The notes beneath the pieces were generated by a model that was not told where the DNA came from, did no database searches, and saw only the letters and a list, made by a program, of their open reading frames with translations. Shown piece after piece: positions 27,452 through 37,019 of a DNA stretch of 64,000 bases (position 1 is its first letter; the number at the start of each line of letters is the position of its first letter). This DNA comes from Acidimicrobiaceae bacterium. GTDB taxonomy: Bacteria; Actinomycetota; Acidimicrobiia; Acidimicrobiales; RAAP-2. The stretch is from assembly GCA_003155915.1 (NCBI GenBank), contig PMFA01000021.1, positions 1 to 64,000 of the forward strand. Direction: 5' to 3'. A program made the translations under genes and the position numbers.

Positions 27452-28208
27452 CTCCCTTTCGCTGAATTTCCTGATAATTCGGTAATTGTTTGAACCTTCC
27501 GGTTGATCTGCATCAGAACGGTTGTAGCCACCAAGGCACATATATATTGTCGCGATTTCCACCCCAGGTCGACTTCATTGCTGACTCAACCACTCGGGTC
27601 CTTCCACTGACTCTCAGACGTTGGATCGAACGCGTCGATTACCAGATTCAGATTCGCTCGCGTGACTCGGTTATCGAGCGGATCAATTGGAGTTCAGCAA
27701 CACGTTGTCATCAACTTGTCACATCGTGTGAGGTGAGTCAAAGTGTGCGACACATTGTGGTGCGAATGGCATGCGAAGTGGGTATTTGAAGAGTGAAATA
27801 TTGCCGACGAATCGTGCGCCACACAGAGTAAGTGAACACTTCGACTCACCAACTTCGGGACAAATAAGGGAGTTACGACTCTGTGACGTTTTTCAGGCGT
27901 TGGACTTTTCCACGTCACGCGCGCAACTTCGCTCTGTTTTTCCCGCTCCTAATCAGGTATTTCGACAAGTCTAAAGTAAGAGATCGCTTGAACTTTGCCT
28001 GATGAAGAATGCATTTCAGTATTCGCACCGAGCCTTTGGGGTTCTCTATACTGACTGCAGAGGAAGCGGCCGTGGATTGTCACGGGGCGTCCGCCTCATG
28101 TCATATTCTGCTGTGCCGCATTACCTCAAAATAATTAGGTCGATGGGAGTCGGCCCCTGTGAATGGAGTGAAGTGAAAACGAACGCCGCTACGAAGGAAG
28201 GATTCTTA
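27452..28208. other. 757-base region without a supported gene, leader of the large surface protein
   Basis: The region looks less G/C-rich than its neighbours and contains only short open frames on both strands, none with a recognisable product. The frame of the surface protein is open from 28002, but residues before 28209 are not signal-like. I do not see a known riboswitch. A long promoter and mRNA leader for the 28209 gene is the likely content. AT-rich stretches occur near 27537-27550 and 27779-27804. Confidence 0.5.
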
Positions 28209-31200
28209 ATGAATACTTTGCGACGGATATCTCGACCATTAGTGAAGACATTTGCTGTCGGCGCCGTCATGGTCGCCGCTGCTTTGCCAGCAATGGCCAT
28301 AACTGGTACTGCTAGCGCAGCCACCACCGCCCCGACAATTGTCTGCACGAACGCGACCACACTCGCTGGTCCGACGTGCTCGAATGGCTACGCCATCGTT
28401 GGCCAAGGATTCGCAGGCAATTTCGTTTTGGAAGGAACTGGTTTTGCTTTTGACCAGGCCATCGGCGGAGGGGTAACGCTCACCACGACAGCTCCTGGCG
28501 TCACCTTCACGAACGTGGCGGAGACGAGCGCGAGCGTGCTCACGGCAAACATCTCTACGACCTCCGCGACGACTCCCGGCTTCTACCCGGTCACCTTGAC
28601 CGACGACAATGGCACGGCAACATTCGCCGTAGGCCTTGGCGTCGACAATGGACCGCAAGTTACGACGGTTGCTGGTAACTCTGGCACCGTAGCTGGCGCG
28701 AACTCCACCGTCAGCGTGACCGGAACGTTCCTCAACAACTCGGTGGTCTCGATTGAGCCGGTCACCGGTTCGGTTGCACCGACGCTCGTTGCTGGTTCAA
28801 CGGTTCTGAGCAACTCGGGCACCACGCTCAAGTTCACGGTTGCCCAGGCGGCCGGTACGACGCCCGGTGCCTACACGGTCCTCATCACGTCGGCGTGGCC
28901 GACCGGCGCACTCGGCAATACGACAACTACCTACACCGTGAATGGCGCACCGACGGTCGTGTCAATCACCGGTATAACTCCCAACGAACTCGGTATTCCC
29001 CTCGTTAACCCATCGACGCAGACGGTCACTATTAGCGGCACTGGCTTTGAGCTGGGTGCAGTTTTGACCATCACGCCGGTCCCGGCGGACGCGGGCGTCA
29101 CCATTGCTGATCCCACCTTCGTGAACAGCACTACGATGACCGCCCAAATCACTGTCGCCACCACCCCTACGACACCCACTGAACTGACTGTGGCCGTCGT
29201 CAACCCCGACACGTCGAGCGTCTCGGGCGTTGGTTTGATTGGCATTGGCGAGGCTCCGACGAATCAGGCCGCTGGTCCGGCTGCTCCGGTCGCTCCCGCA
29301 CTTGGTGCAGTAACCGGATTCCTGGCTCCTGGAACGGCGTCGGTCATTCAAGTTAAGGGCACTACGACCTTTCCCATCACGACCGGTTCGACAGTTGGCG
29401 TGAAGCAGGCTGGCGTCACCAACGTGAGTGAGTCGCTCACGGGCACCGTGACCTCAGTCGACGCGACCAACACCGCTTCGATCCTGGTGAAGGTACCGCG
29501 CTACGCAACTTCGACCACGACTGCTGCGATTCTCGCAGCAGCAACCTCGTTCTCGGTCACGGACGCATCTGGCGTCACGAACGGTGCGACGACGGCGACA
29601 ATCATTGACGGCAAGTCGAGCGAGCAGGTCGCGGGCACCCTCACAGGTAACGCCTTTACGATTTCGACTGCGGGTGGCGCGAGGTTCGCCCACGCCGCTG
29701 GCGTGACAGTTGAGTTCCCGTTCCCGGCGTCGGTTGCTGGTGTTACGAATACGCTCTCGATTAACAACGGCACGAACACCGAGACATCGACGCCCGTGCT
29801 TATTGAAGAGGGCACTCCGACGAACCCGGTCACCCCGTACCCGTTCTACAACTACTCGGCGACGGGAACCGGTGCGAACTTGGCAACCCTCGACCCAGGT
29901 ACGTACTCGATCACCGCTTACCTGCCGGGCTTCGGCTTCACCACCGGCGCGGCCGTCAGTTTCCAGAGCTTCACGACCGCTGGCGTGGCTGACAACGACG
30001 GTGTCACTGGCACCATTGCAGTTGTCAACGGCAACACGGCCACACTGAACGTCACGGTTCCCAAGGTCCGCTCCGGCGACACCCTCGAACACTTGACAGT
30101 TGGAGCGGCTCCTGGCCAGAACGCCATCACGCTGAGTGGCACCACGAATTATTCGGTTGCTGGCAATCCGTTTATCGCTGTGGGCGACTCCTTGACGATT
30201 GAGCCGGACGCGTTCTACCTGACCCCTGAGACCGTGACCGTTACATCGGTCAACAATACGACGGGCGTCGTTGGTATCACCCCGGCACTCGCCGACAGCC
30301 ACACCGGTGGCGCGGCGGGCGTTGGCGCTGAAGTCGTCGACAACTCTGACCCGCAGTCGATCAACGACCGCGTTCAGGCGACGATTCTCAACGGTGCAGG
30401 CGGCGTCGAAGTCAACCCGACGTTCTTCAACTTCACCACGGGTGGCTCGATTTCCAGCACGCTGTTGGCAACCGCTCCGGCCACCGCTGGTAACCCCGGC
30501 GTTGCTCCGTTCGGCACCTTGAACGCCGTTGGCGCTGGCGCCAGTGGCGCGACGATCAACCTGACGCTCAGTCAGGCCACCGACGGCTCGGCTGCCGCTG
30601 ACTGGACTGGTTCCTCGACGAACCCGGCCGTCACCTTCGGTCCGATCACCACTGGAGGAGTTGCCTCGACGAACATCACGACGACGATCAGTGTGAAGGC
30701 CGGAACCCCGGCTACGGCGTCCGTACCGATCTCGTTCACCGATGGCCTTGAGACCTACGCGGGTACCATCGCAATCCTTGCTGGTCCGACGATCAGCGCG
30801 GTGACCTCTGTTGGCAACCTGACCGCAGGCTCCGCAGGATTCACGGTTGGTGTCACGGGCACGAACTTCGTGGTTGGTAGCGGAGCGATCGGCAGCACCG
30901 ACACGAACATGGTCTGTACGACGTCTGACCCGGCCGTTACTTGTAACACGGTCGTAGAGCCAACTGACTCGACCACCACCGCTACGGTTGAGATCCTGCC
31001 GGGCGCCACGATGTTGAATGGCACGGACACGATCACGTTGACCGATGCCGGCAGCTTCCCTGTCGGCGCGGGCGCAGCGAACATTCCGAACGATGGCGCC
31101 GCCACGCTCGCGGGAGCCTTCACGGTTTCCGGTCAGCCCACGGTGACGAGTGTCAGTCCGACGGTTGTACCCTTCGGCACTGACCCGACCATCACCGCGA

Positions 31201-32657
31201 CCGGCACCCTGTTCGCGACGAGCGGAACCGAGGTCTGCACGTATGTTGTGACGACGCCACTCGGTGTCTCCGCAGCTGCAGCTACTTGCGCGGCGACGCA
31301 GGTCTCCGCGACGTCAGCGACGATCACTGGCTACTCGACCACGATCGCGGCTGGCGACACCGTGGTGTTCACCTTTGGTATCGGCACTTCAGAAGCGAGC
31401 ACCCCGGCTGTCACCATTCAGTCCGACCCGGTCACGACGTACATTGTCACCAGTTCCGTCTTGAGCAACTTCTACAAGACGAACGTGGCTCCCGGCGCGA
31501 CGGATGAAAGCGTCGCAGTTGGTACGACGGCCGTGCCATTCCACATCGTTGGAACTGGCTTCTTGGCCGCAGCGACTGTGACACTGTCAACCGACCCGAC
31601 CGGTGGCACCGCTGGTACCGCCGCAGTGACCTCAGTCACGCCGAACGGCATCTTTGGAACGCTAACCATTCCTGCGACCGCCACGGTTGGTCTTGAGTCG
31701 GCAACGGTCACGAACGCCAATGGCGGCTCGACGACCTACACCGGTCTGTTCAACATCACTCCCGCTCCGGCAATCACGGCGCCGAGTGTTGCTACACCCA
31801 AGCCGATCCTTGATGGCACGGCGACCGTTGTCACAATCACTGGCTCTGGCTTCGTGAGTGGCGCTGTTGTCACTGGCGCGACCGCTGGCATTGACACCTT
31901 TGGAACCGCGGTTGTCTCGAACTCGGCCAACCCGGCTGACAAGTGCACCGGTTTCACGGCAACGCCGGGAACGCTGGACACCTGCAACACGATTACCGTT
32001 ACCGCTACGCCGGTCAGCTTCTCGGGCAGCACGCCGATCCTTGATGGCCTCGTAGTCACCAACCCACTGGGCGGCGGTTCCGTAACGGTTCAGAGTGACA
32101 TCACCATCAACCCGGTTCCGGCCGTGACGGGTACGTACTACGTGCCGACGTTCACGACCAACGCCGAGGTCACCGTCAACGGTTCTGGCTTCGAGTCAGG
32201 CATCACCGCCTCGAGCGCCAACCCGGACTACACGGTCTTGGCCGTCGCCTCAACCCCAACCACCGTTACGTTGCTCGTGACCACTGACTCGAACGCCACT
32301 TCTGGCACCTCGAGCACGATCACACTGACCAACCCCGACGGTGGCTCAGGTACCTTCCCGCTCAACGGTGGACCGAACCCCAACACGGTGACGCCCGCTC
32401 CGAAGGCAACCCACGTGAACGGCGTCGTGCACACCGGTAAGACCACCACGGTCACCATCTCCGGAACGCACTTCTACGGTCAGCCGAAGATCACTAGCAA
32501 CGCTAAGGGTACGACGGTTCACGTGGTGAAGGACAGCGGCAAGTTGCTGACCCTCAAGGTCGCGACGAAGTCCACGACACCGAAGGGTATTCACACATTC
32601 ATCATCCGCTTCGCGAATGGCGAGCAGACGAATGTGAAGTACAACGACGTGAAGTAA
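28209..32657 (+). CDS. Giant secreted surface protein with IPT/TIG-like repeats
   Basis: This is a 1482-residue exported protein. The ATG at 28209 follows GAAGGAAGGA and begins MNTLRRISRPLVKTFAVGAVMVAAALPAMA, a signal peptide probably cut near residue 37. The rest is Thr/Ser/Gly/Ala-rich with recurring beta-sandwich (IPT/TIG-like) segments. Their starts can be seen as PTVVSITGITPNELG, PTISAVTSVGNLTAG and PTVTSVSPTVVPFG, with IXGTGF-like turns (ISGTGFELG, VTGTNFVVG, ITGSGFVSG, VNGSGFESG). A Lys/His-rich end (YGQPKITSNAKGTTVHV and FANGEQTNVKYNDVK) may contact the cell surface. It has few Cys, no LPXTG and no membrane tail. It ends before a strong terminator. Probable role: surface layer or adhesion; I cannot name it. 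Confidence 0.8.
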   Translation: MNTLRRISRPLVKTFAVGAVMVAAALPAMAITGTASAATTAPTIVCTNATTLAGPTCSNGYAIVGQGFAGNFVLEGTGFAFDQAIGGGVTLTTTAPGVTFTNVAETSASVLTANISTTSATTPGFYPVTLTDDNGTATFAVGLGVDNGPQVTTVAGNSGTVAGANSTVSVTGTFLNNSVVSIEPVTGSVAPTLVAGSTVLSNSGTTLKFTVAQAAGTTPGAYTVLITSAWPTGALGNTTTTYTVNGAPTVVSITGITPNELGIPLVNPSTQTVTISGTGFELGAVLTITPVPADAGVTIADPTFVNSTTMTAQITVATTPTTPTELTVAVVNPDTSSVSGVGLIGIGEAPTNQAAGPAAPVAPALGAVTGFLAPGTASVIQVKGTTTFPITTGSTVGVKQAGVTNVSESLTGTVTSVDATNTASILVKVPRYATSTTTAAILAAATSFSVTDASGVTNGATTATIIDGKSSEQVAGTLTGNAFTISTAGGARFAHAAGVTVEFPFPASVAGVTNTLSINNGTNTETSTPVLIEEGTPTNPVTPYPFYNYSATGTGANLATLDPGTYSITAYLPGFGFTTGAAVSFQSFTTAGVADNDGVTGTIAVVNGNTATLNVTVPKVRSGDTLEHLTVGAAPGQNAITLSGTTNYSVAGNPFIAVGDSLTIEPDAFYLTPETVTVTSVNNTTGVVGITPALADSHTGGAAGVGAEVVDNSDPQSINDRVQATILNGAGGVEVNPTFFNFTTGGSISSTLLATAPATAGNPGVAPFGTLNAVGAGASGATINLTLSQATDGSAAADWTGSSTNPAVTFGPITTGGVASTNITTTISVKAGTPATASVPISFTDGLETYAGTIAILAGPTISAVTSVGNLTAGSAGFTVGVTGTNFVVGSGAIGSTDTNMVCTTSDPAVTCNTVVEPTDSTTTATVEILPGATMLNGTDTITLTDAGSFPVGAGAANIPNDGAATLAGAFTVSGQPTVTSVSPTVVPFGTDPTITATGTLFATSGTEVCTYVVTTPLGVSAAAATCAATQVSATSATITGYSTTIAAGDTVVFTFGIGTSEASTPAVTIQSDPVTTYIVTSSVLSNFYKTNVAPGATDESVAVGTTAVPFHIVGTGFLAAATVTLSTDPTGGTAGTAAVTSVTPNGIFGTLTIPATATVGLESATVTNANGGSTTYTGLFNITPAPAITAPSVATPKPILDGTATVVTITGSGFVSGAVVTGATAGIDTFGTAVVSNSANPADKCTGFTATPGTLDTCNTITVTATPVSFSGSTPILDGLVVTNPLGGGSVTVQSDITINPVPAVTGTYYVPTFTTNAEVTVNGSGFESGITASSANPDYTVLAVASTPTTVTLLVTTDSNATSGTSSTITLTNPDGGSGTFPLNGGPNPNTVTPAPKATHVNGVVHTGKTTTVTISGTHFYGQPKITSNAKGTTVHVVKDSGKLLTLKVATKSTTPKGIHTFIIRFANGEQTNVKYNDVK

Positions 32658-32681
32658 GTCGTTTCGGAAGTGAAATCTAGG

Positions 32682-32716
32682 GAGACCCCCTCCGAAAGGA
32701 GGGGGTCTCTTTATTT
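32682..32716 (+). terminator. Strong intrinsic terminator of the surface-protein gene
   Basis: A perfect 12-base stem, GAGACCCCCTCC (32682-32693) with GGAGGGGGTCTC (32698-32709), closes a GAAA tetraloop and is followed by TTTATTT. It lies 25 bases after the stop at 32657. Confidence 0.95.
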
Positions 32717-32772
32717 CTCGCGGCAGGTGTATTGAGTAAGTAGTGAAGCTGTGTTGGAAGGTCTGGGACCGG

Positions 32773-33864
32773 CTACTTGATTGACCAGGTCGAGCCGTCG
32801 GGCGTGTCCATGACTTCGATGCCCGACGCCACGAGGACGTCTCGGATCCGATCGGCGAGGGCGAAGTCCTTGTCGTCACGGGCACTGACCCGAAGCTCCA
32901 AGAGGCCTTTGACTAGATCCGATGGGTCGATCCGGTCGCTTGCGCCAGTGCTCGCCATCCTCGCCAGTCGCGCGATTGCCTCAATCGACTCCGGACCACC
33001 CTTTTCGGCCAATGAGACGAGCCCATCAATGTCGCTCTCCTCGGGTAGTGAGGAGCGAGTCGACGGGGCAACTTCGGGTTCAAAACTTTGGAGTTCACTC
33101 AGGGGAGTAGTCGTTCCGCTCTCGAAAGTGCGGGTCTCACCGTTGCGACGCCAGTACACCGCGCCCTTGCCCATGACCGTTAGGGACTTGTCCGCTAGGT
33201 CGATGATGCCAGCCGTGTGTTCATCGACCCCGAGGAGGCCGGTCTCGTCGGGAAGTTGACGCTCGAGTTGGACGAGACGATCTTCGCCTAGATAACAGAA
33301 GCGGGTGTCGTAGTTGCCGCCTTCGGCGTTGTCGTAGTGAGGGATGATGGCGCCTCGGATACCGGCCATGGACAAGACGTCCAGACCGTGCAGCCAGTGC
33401 GTGGCGGTGCCGACCTTGTAGATCTCATAGACCGGTACGGTGAGCGAACCGAGCGTGAGGGCCGCGGCCGACGCGAAGCAGAGCACGCCGCCGGCCCGCA
33501 GCGTTCCGCGAAGGTCCTCAGCCAAATCCAGGGGCGCCCACTGGTGCAGCGCGTAGCTCGGGGATCCCGGGCCGGCGAAGACGTAGTTTGCGGCGCGAAC
33601 GTCCTGGCGAAACGTTGCTCGTTCGACCTCGCTGGTCCCTTCGAACAGCGTGAAGTGCAGAGGAGTGATGGGTATTCGAAGCGACGTCGCGAAGTACTCC
33701 ACGATTTTCTCGGTCATCTGGGGCACGTTGGCCTGGAAACCGTAAGCCGTGTCGAGTGAGACCGCGCGCACGGGATCGAGTCGTTTGAGCAGTTGACGGT
33801 GCACCTTGGTCATACTGGGGGCCGTCTCGCCCGAACCAAGAAGTGCGAGGACGCCCAGGGTCAC
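32773..33864 (-). CDS. Type 1 glutamine amidotransferase/S51-like protein with CysS-like tail
   Basis: This 363-residue protein has two parts. Residues 1-235 resemble the peptidase S51/cyanophycinase class: LALLGSGETAP start, YGFQANVPQM, VFAGPGSPSYALHQW, and GGVLCFASAAALTLG at the place of the catalytic Ser elbow; the Ser within ASAAA replaces the usual GxSAG. A charged linker follows. The last 50 residues (LVKGLLELRVSARDDKDFALADRIRDVL) match the C-terminal anticodon-binding end of cysteinyl-tRNA synthetases, as can be seen against the cysS product at 40574. The role is unknown. It runs convergently with the surface protein, on the other side of its terminator. Confidence 0.8.
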   Translation of the reverse strand: MTLGVLALLGSGETAPSMTKVHRQLLKRLDPVRAVSLDTAYGFQANVPQMTEKIVEYFATSLRIPITPLHFTLFEGTSEVERATFRQDVRAANYVFAGPGSPSYALHQWAPLDLAEDLRGTLRAGGVLCFASAAALTLGSLTVPVYEIYKVGTATHWLHGLDVLSMAGIRGAIIPHYDNAEGGNYDTRFCYLGEDRLVQLERQLPDETGLLGVDEHTAGIIDLADKSLTVMGKGAVYWRRNGETRTFESGTTTPLSELQSFEPEVAPSTRSSLPEESDIDGLVSLAEKGGPESIEAIARLARMASTGASDRIDPSDLVKGLLELRVSARDDKDFALADRIRDVLVASGIEVMDTPDGSTWSIK

Positions 33865-33922
33865 GAATGCAGCGTACCGTCAAAAAAATGGTGACGTCAT
33901 CGGGACCGATGGCTAAATTGGG

Positions 33923-34378
33923 GTGGTGAGCGCGGTTTTCATTCAAGTCAAGAACCGGGCCCGTGGCAACGTCACGGCCCCGATGATCATCTGGGCGATT
34001 CTGATGGCGGTCGTGATCTTCATGGTCGAAGCGAGCCACGGAGCGCACCACGACGCGCTTTGGGTCGGTTTTGGCGCTACGGCGCTCTTCGGGGTCTACC
34101 TAGGTCTTCGTCGTCGAGTCGCCGCCTGCTTCGTCGCCCCCTTCGTCAGTTGGATGGTCGCCTGGGTACCCCTGTGGATTGCCGCGATGGTGCGAGACGG
34201 ATTCTTCAAAGGACTGGCCGTCGGCCTTTTCTGGGTGACGATCGGTTGGGTCATCATCGGCGGGCTCGAATTCGCCACGCTCTTCATCGTCGGATCGTTT
34301 ATACGGTTACTGCGGGGTTCGTCGGGATCTCGCGACCCGGGCGTCACTGTCTACGGTCCGGGCGGCGACGAGCGCTAG
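33923..34378 (+). CDS. Hypothetical four-helix membrane protein
   Basis: I do not recognise the family. The 151-residue protein has four hydrophobic segments: MIIWAILMAVVIFMVEA, LWVGFGATALFGVYLGL, FVAPFVSWMVAWVPLWIAAM and GLFWVTIGWVIIGGLEFATLFIVGSF. The end is short and polar. Two adjacent GTG codons (33923 and 33926) are possible starts. The gene lies 58 bases from the divergent S51-like gene. Confidence 0.65.
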   Translation: MVSAVFIQVKNRARGNVTAPMIIWAILMAVVIFMVEASHGAHHDALWVGFGATALFGVYLGLRRRVAACFVAPFVSWMVAWVPLWIAAMVRDGFFKGLAVGLFWVTIGWVIIGGLEFATLFIVGSFIRLLRGSSGSRDPGVTVYGPGGDER

Positions 34379-34388
34379 TTCATCGACC

Positions 34389-35294
34389 TCACGCCGTAAG
34401 GATCGAGCCCAGGCGACGCCATTCGTCGTACGGGGGAGCGTTGGTCTCGTCGCTGAGCACTTGAAGACAGACGTGGTCGGCACCGGCCGCTCGGTGTTCG
34501 TTGACCCGCTTCAACACGGCGCTCTCGTCACCGTGGACGACGAGAGCGTCACAGAGACGTTCAGAGCCGCCGCGCACGAAGTCTTCGTCACCGAACCCGA
34601 GCCGTCGCCAGCTGTTCTTGTAGTTGTCGAGACCGGTGTAGATACCCAGGTGCGCGTGCGCGCGATTCAAGTACTCTTCGCGGCTTTGACCGAGTACCAC
34701 GGCCTGTTCGACGCCGACGAACTTGTCGCCGAGCGCCGCGCGGGCTCGAGCGGTGTGTTCGGGTGTCACGAGATACGGATGAACGCCGTCGGCGAGCGTG
34801 GCCCCGACGTCGAGCATCTTCGGGCCGAGGGCGGCGATGACCCTCGCGTAGCGCAGCTCTCCTTCGGGCGCCAACATTGGGGCGGCGTCCATCGCCGTGA
34901 GGTACTCGCGCATCGCCGTGACCGGCGAGGCGTAGTCGTGACCGCGCAACCGCTCGACGAGCGGTCGGTGACTCACGCCGAGTCCGAGGACGAAGCGGTT
35001 CGAGTAGGCCGCGTTGAGGGTCTTGGCGGCGTTACTGGCGGCGACGGCGTCACGGGCCCAGATGTTGGCGATGCCGGTGGCGATGATCATCGAGGACGTG
35101 GAGCGCAACATCAATCCGGCACTGGTGAAGGCTTCGCGACCCCACGCTTCGGGCAACCACATCGCGGAATACCCGAGTGACTCGAGCTCGGCCGCGACGT
35201 CACCGCTTCGTTCGGCGGGCACCGTCTCGTGGCCGAAGGTCCACACGCCAACCGTGTCGCGCAGCGTTTCGAGCGAAGAGGGCCAAGTCGACAC
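34389..35294 (-). CDS. LLM-class F420-dependent oxidoreductase
   Basis: This 301-residue luciferase-like TIM-barrel protein resembles the actinobacterial F420-binding group (TIGR03620 type). Visible features are LESLGYSAMWLPEAWGREAF, IIATGIANIWARDAVAASNAA, RFVLGLGVSHRPLVE, and GADHVCLQVL near the end. Coenzyme F420 use is inferred from the family, since luciferase-like proteins can also use FMN. The GTG at 35294 is the only start that keeps the N-terminal strand. It diverges from the esterase gene by 56 bases. Confidence 0.9.
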   Translation of the reverse strand: MSTWPSSLETLRDTVGVWTFGHETVPAERSGDVAAELESLGYSAMWLPEAWGREAFTSAGLMLRSTSSMIIATGIANIWARDAVAASNAAKTLNAAYSNRFVLGLGVSHRPLVERLRGHDYASPVTAMREYLTAMDAAPMLAPEGELRYARVIAALGPKMLDVGATLADGVHPYLVTPEHTARARAALGDKFVGVEQAVVLGQSREEYLNRAHAHLGIYTGLDNYKNSWRRLGFGDEDFVRGGSERLCDALVVHGDESAVLKRVNEHRAAGADHVCLQVLSDETNAPPYDEWRRLGSILTA

Positions 35295-35350
35295 GGCGTC
35301 CAGCCTAGGTACTGCGACACGGCGCGACGTCGAACCGGCAGACTGGACGG

Positions 35351-36976
35351 ATGGCCTATTTCGTGGCGCTGGTGAGCGCGTTCCTCGTGCTGTCGGCGGC
35401 CACGGCGCTGCGCCCCGGGCGACGGGGTCTTTCGGCCATTCTGGCCTATCCGGTGGGCTGGGCGGCCGGTGAGCTTCCGGTCCAGGGCATCATCACTCAG
35501 CTGGCGCTGCTAGGGCTCTTGGCGTGGTGGGGCTGGCCGAACGCGTGGCTGGCTCTCCTTATCGATGTCCTGGCAACTGTCGCGGTCGTCGAGAACCTGG
35601 TGCTGGTCTTCATCGCCTTCTACTCACGGCGAATCGTTCGTCGCTCGATGGCGAGAGCGCCGGTTGCGCCGCTCAAGATCCCTCACGCGCGCGACGACGT
35701 CTTCGGCTCGTGGTGGCGCACGGCGATGCAGTTCCCGTTTCATCCGCGCGACATGCAACTGGTGAAGAACGTCGTCTACGGGCCGCTCGCGCGTCAACGA
35801 CTCGACGTTTGGCGCACGTCCACCACGCCGCTGCACGCGCCGGTCGTGCTCTACATCCACGGGGGATCGTGGACAATGGGCGACAAGCGCGAACAGGGGC
35901 GCCCGATGCTGCACGAATTCGTGCGTCGTGGCTGGATCGCCGTCGTGCCGAACTACCGTTTGGCCCCACGAAACCCGTGGCCCGCACAGGCCCGCGACGT
36001 CACACGAGCCCTCGGCTGGGTGAAGAAGAATGTCGCCAGCTACGGCGGCGACCCCGAGCGCGTGGTTATCTCGGGCGGTTCGGCCGGGGGGCAGTTGGCC
36101 GCACTGGCCGCGCTCAGCGCAAATGACCCGACGTGGCGGCCCGGGGACATGGCCGACGTCACCGATTGGTCGGTGCGAGGCGCCATGGCGTTCTACGGCG
36201 TGCTGGAGATGATCGGCGACGAGTCGCACTGGCGCGGACTCGGACGCGGACTGCGGATCTTGCTCGAACGGCGCATCGTGCAGGTCCCCTACGACGGCAA
36301 TGAGCCGCTCTATCGCGCGATGTCGCCCTATGACCGCATCGGCGTCGACGCCCCGCCGTTCTTCGTCGTCCAGGGACGCAACGATACGCTCGTCGACGTC
36401 CAAGTGGCGCGCGATTTCGTCGCGAAGTTCCGGGCCATCGCCAGCGCGCCGATGTACTACGTGGAGTTGCCGTTCACGCAACACGCCTTCGATATCTCAG
36501 CCAGTCCGCGAACGTCGGCGACCACGCGCGCCGCCGTCGCCTTCGCCGAATCGGTGGTGACGCGCCCGCGACTCACTGCGTCGCTCGTGAAGAGCTATCA
36601 GGTGCCGCCGACCGAGCTCGTCGTGAGGGTCTCGACCGGCGAGTGGGTGGGAGCGCGTGAGGCGGCGCGAGAACTCGGGCCGTTCACGGTGTTGACGTCG
36701 GACAATCCCTTCAGCAATGAGTTGGGCGCGGAGGCGAACGCCGAGCGTCGAAGCGTTCTGCTCGCTGACTTACAGCGCCGAGGCGTGCGCCTGCGTCACT
36801 CCATCGGTCGCGATCCGACGGGTACCTGGCCCGTCGAAGAGGGCTTCGCGCTGCTTGATCAGAGCGTTGAGTTCGCCCGGGACCTCGCCCGGGCGTGGGA
36901 CCAGTTCGCAATCTATGACGTGACTGAAGCCCACGTCCTCGTGCGTAGCGTCGACACCGGTGAGGTACTCAACTAA
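35351..36976 (+). CDS. Membrane alpha/beta hydrolase fused to a DUF3293 domain
   Basis: This 541-residue protein has three or four N-terminal helices (to about residue 95), then an esterase domain with the oxyanion loop YIHGGSWTMGD, nucleophile motif ISGGSAGGQLAALA, an Asp in RNDTLVD and a His in TQHAFDI. It is of the hormone-sensitive-lipase/alpha-beta-hydrolase-3 type. From residue about 415, TVLTSDNPFSNELGAEANAERRSVLLADL and GTWPVEEGFALL match DUF3293, a small domain normally encoded alone. The substrate is probably a small ester. The fusion partner's role is unknown. Confidence 0.88.
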   Translation: MAYFVALVSAFLVLSAATALRPGRRGLSAILAYPVGWAAGELPVQGIITQLALLGLLAWWGWPNAWLALLIDVLATVAVVENLVLVFIAFYSRRIVRRSMARAPVAPLKIPHARDDVFGSWWRTAMQFPFHPRDMQLVKNVVYGPLARQRLDVWRTSTTPLHAPVVLYIHGGSWTMGDKREQGRPMLHEFVRRGWIAVVPNYRLAPRNPWPAQARDVTRALGWVKKNVASYGGDPERVVISGGSAGGQLAALAALSANDPTWRPGDMADVTDWSVRGAMAFYGVLEMIGDESHWRGLGRGLRILLERRIVQVPYDGNEPLYRAMSPYDRIGVDAPPFFVVQGRNDTLVDVQVARDFVAKFRAIASAPMYYVELPFTQHAFDISASPRTSATTRAAVAFAESVVTRPRLTASLVKSYQVPPTELVVRVSTGEWVGAREAARELGPFTVLTSDNPFSNELGAEANAERRSVLLADLQRRGVRLRHSIGRDPTGTWPVEEGFALLDQSVEFARDLARAWDQFAIYDVTEAHVLVRSVDTGEVLN

Positions 36977-36995
36977 CCATTTCTGAGTACCTCAC
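36960..36995. terminator. Inverted repeat at the esterase stop codon, possible two-way terminator
   Basis: GTGAGGTACTCA (36960-36971) pairs with TGAGTACCTCAC (36984-36995), a perfect 12-base stem with a 12-base loop that includes the stop. It lies between two convergent genes. No T run follows on either strand, so termination is only likely by position. Confidence 0.4.
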
Positions 36996-37019
36996 GGTGA
37001 CGTTCAGTGAACGATCCGA

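Noticed and set aside
27490-27789. A 99-residue frame in the leader before the surface protein
   Set aside because: There is no ribosome-binding site, no domain and no helix or signal pattern; it is likely chance.
29454-30302. Minus-strand frame of 282 residues inside the surface-protein gene
   Set aside because: It is Arg-rich with no motif, and the plus-strand gene has a signal peptide, ribosome-binding site and terminator.
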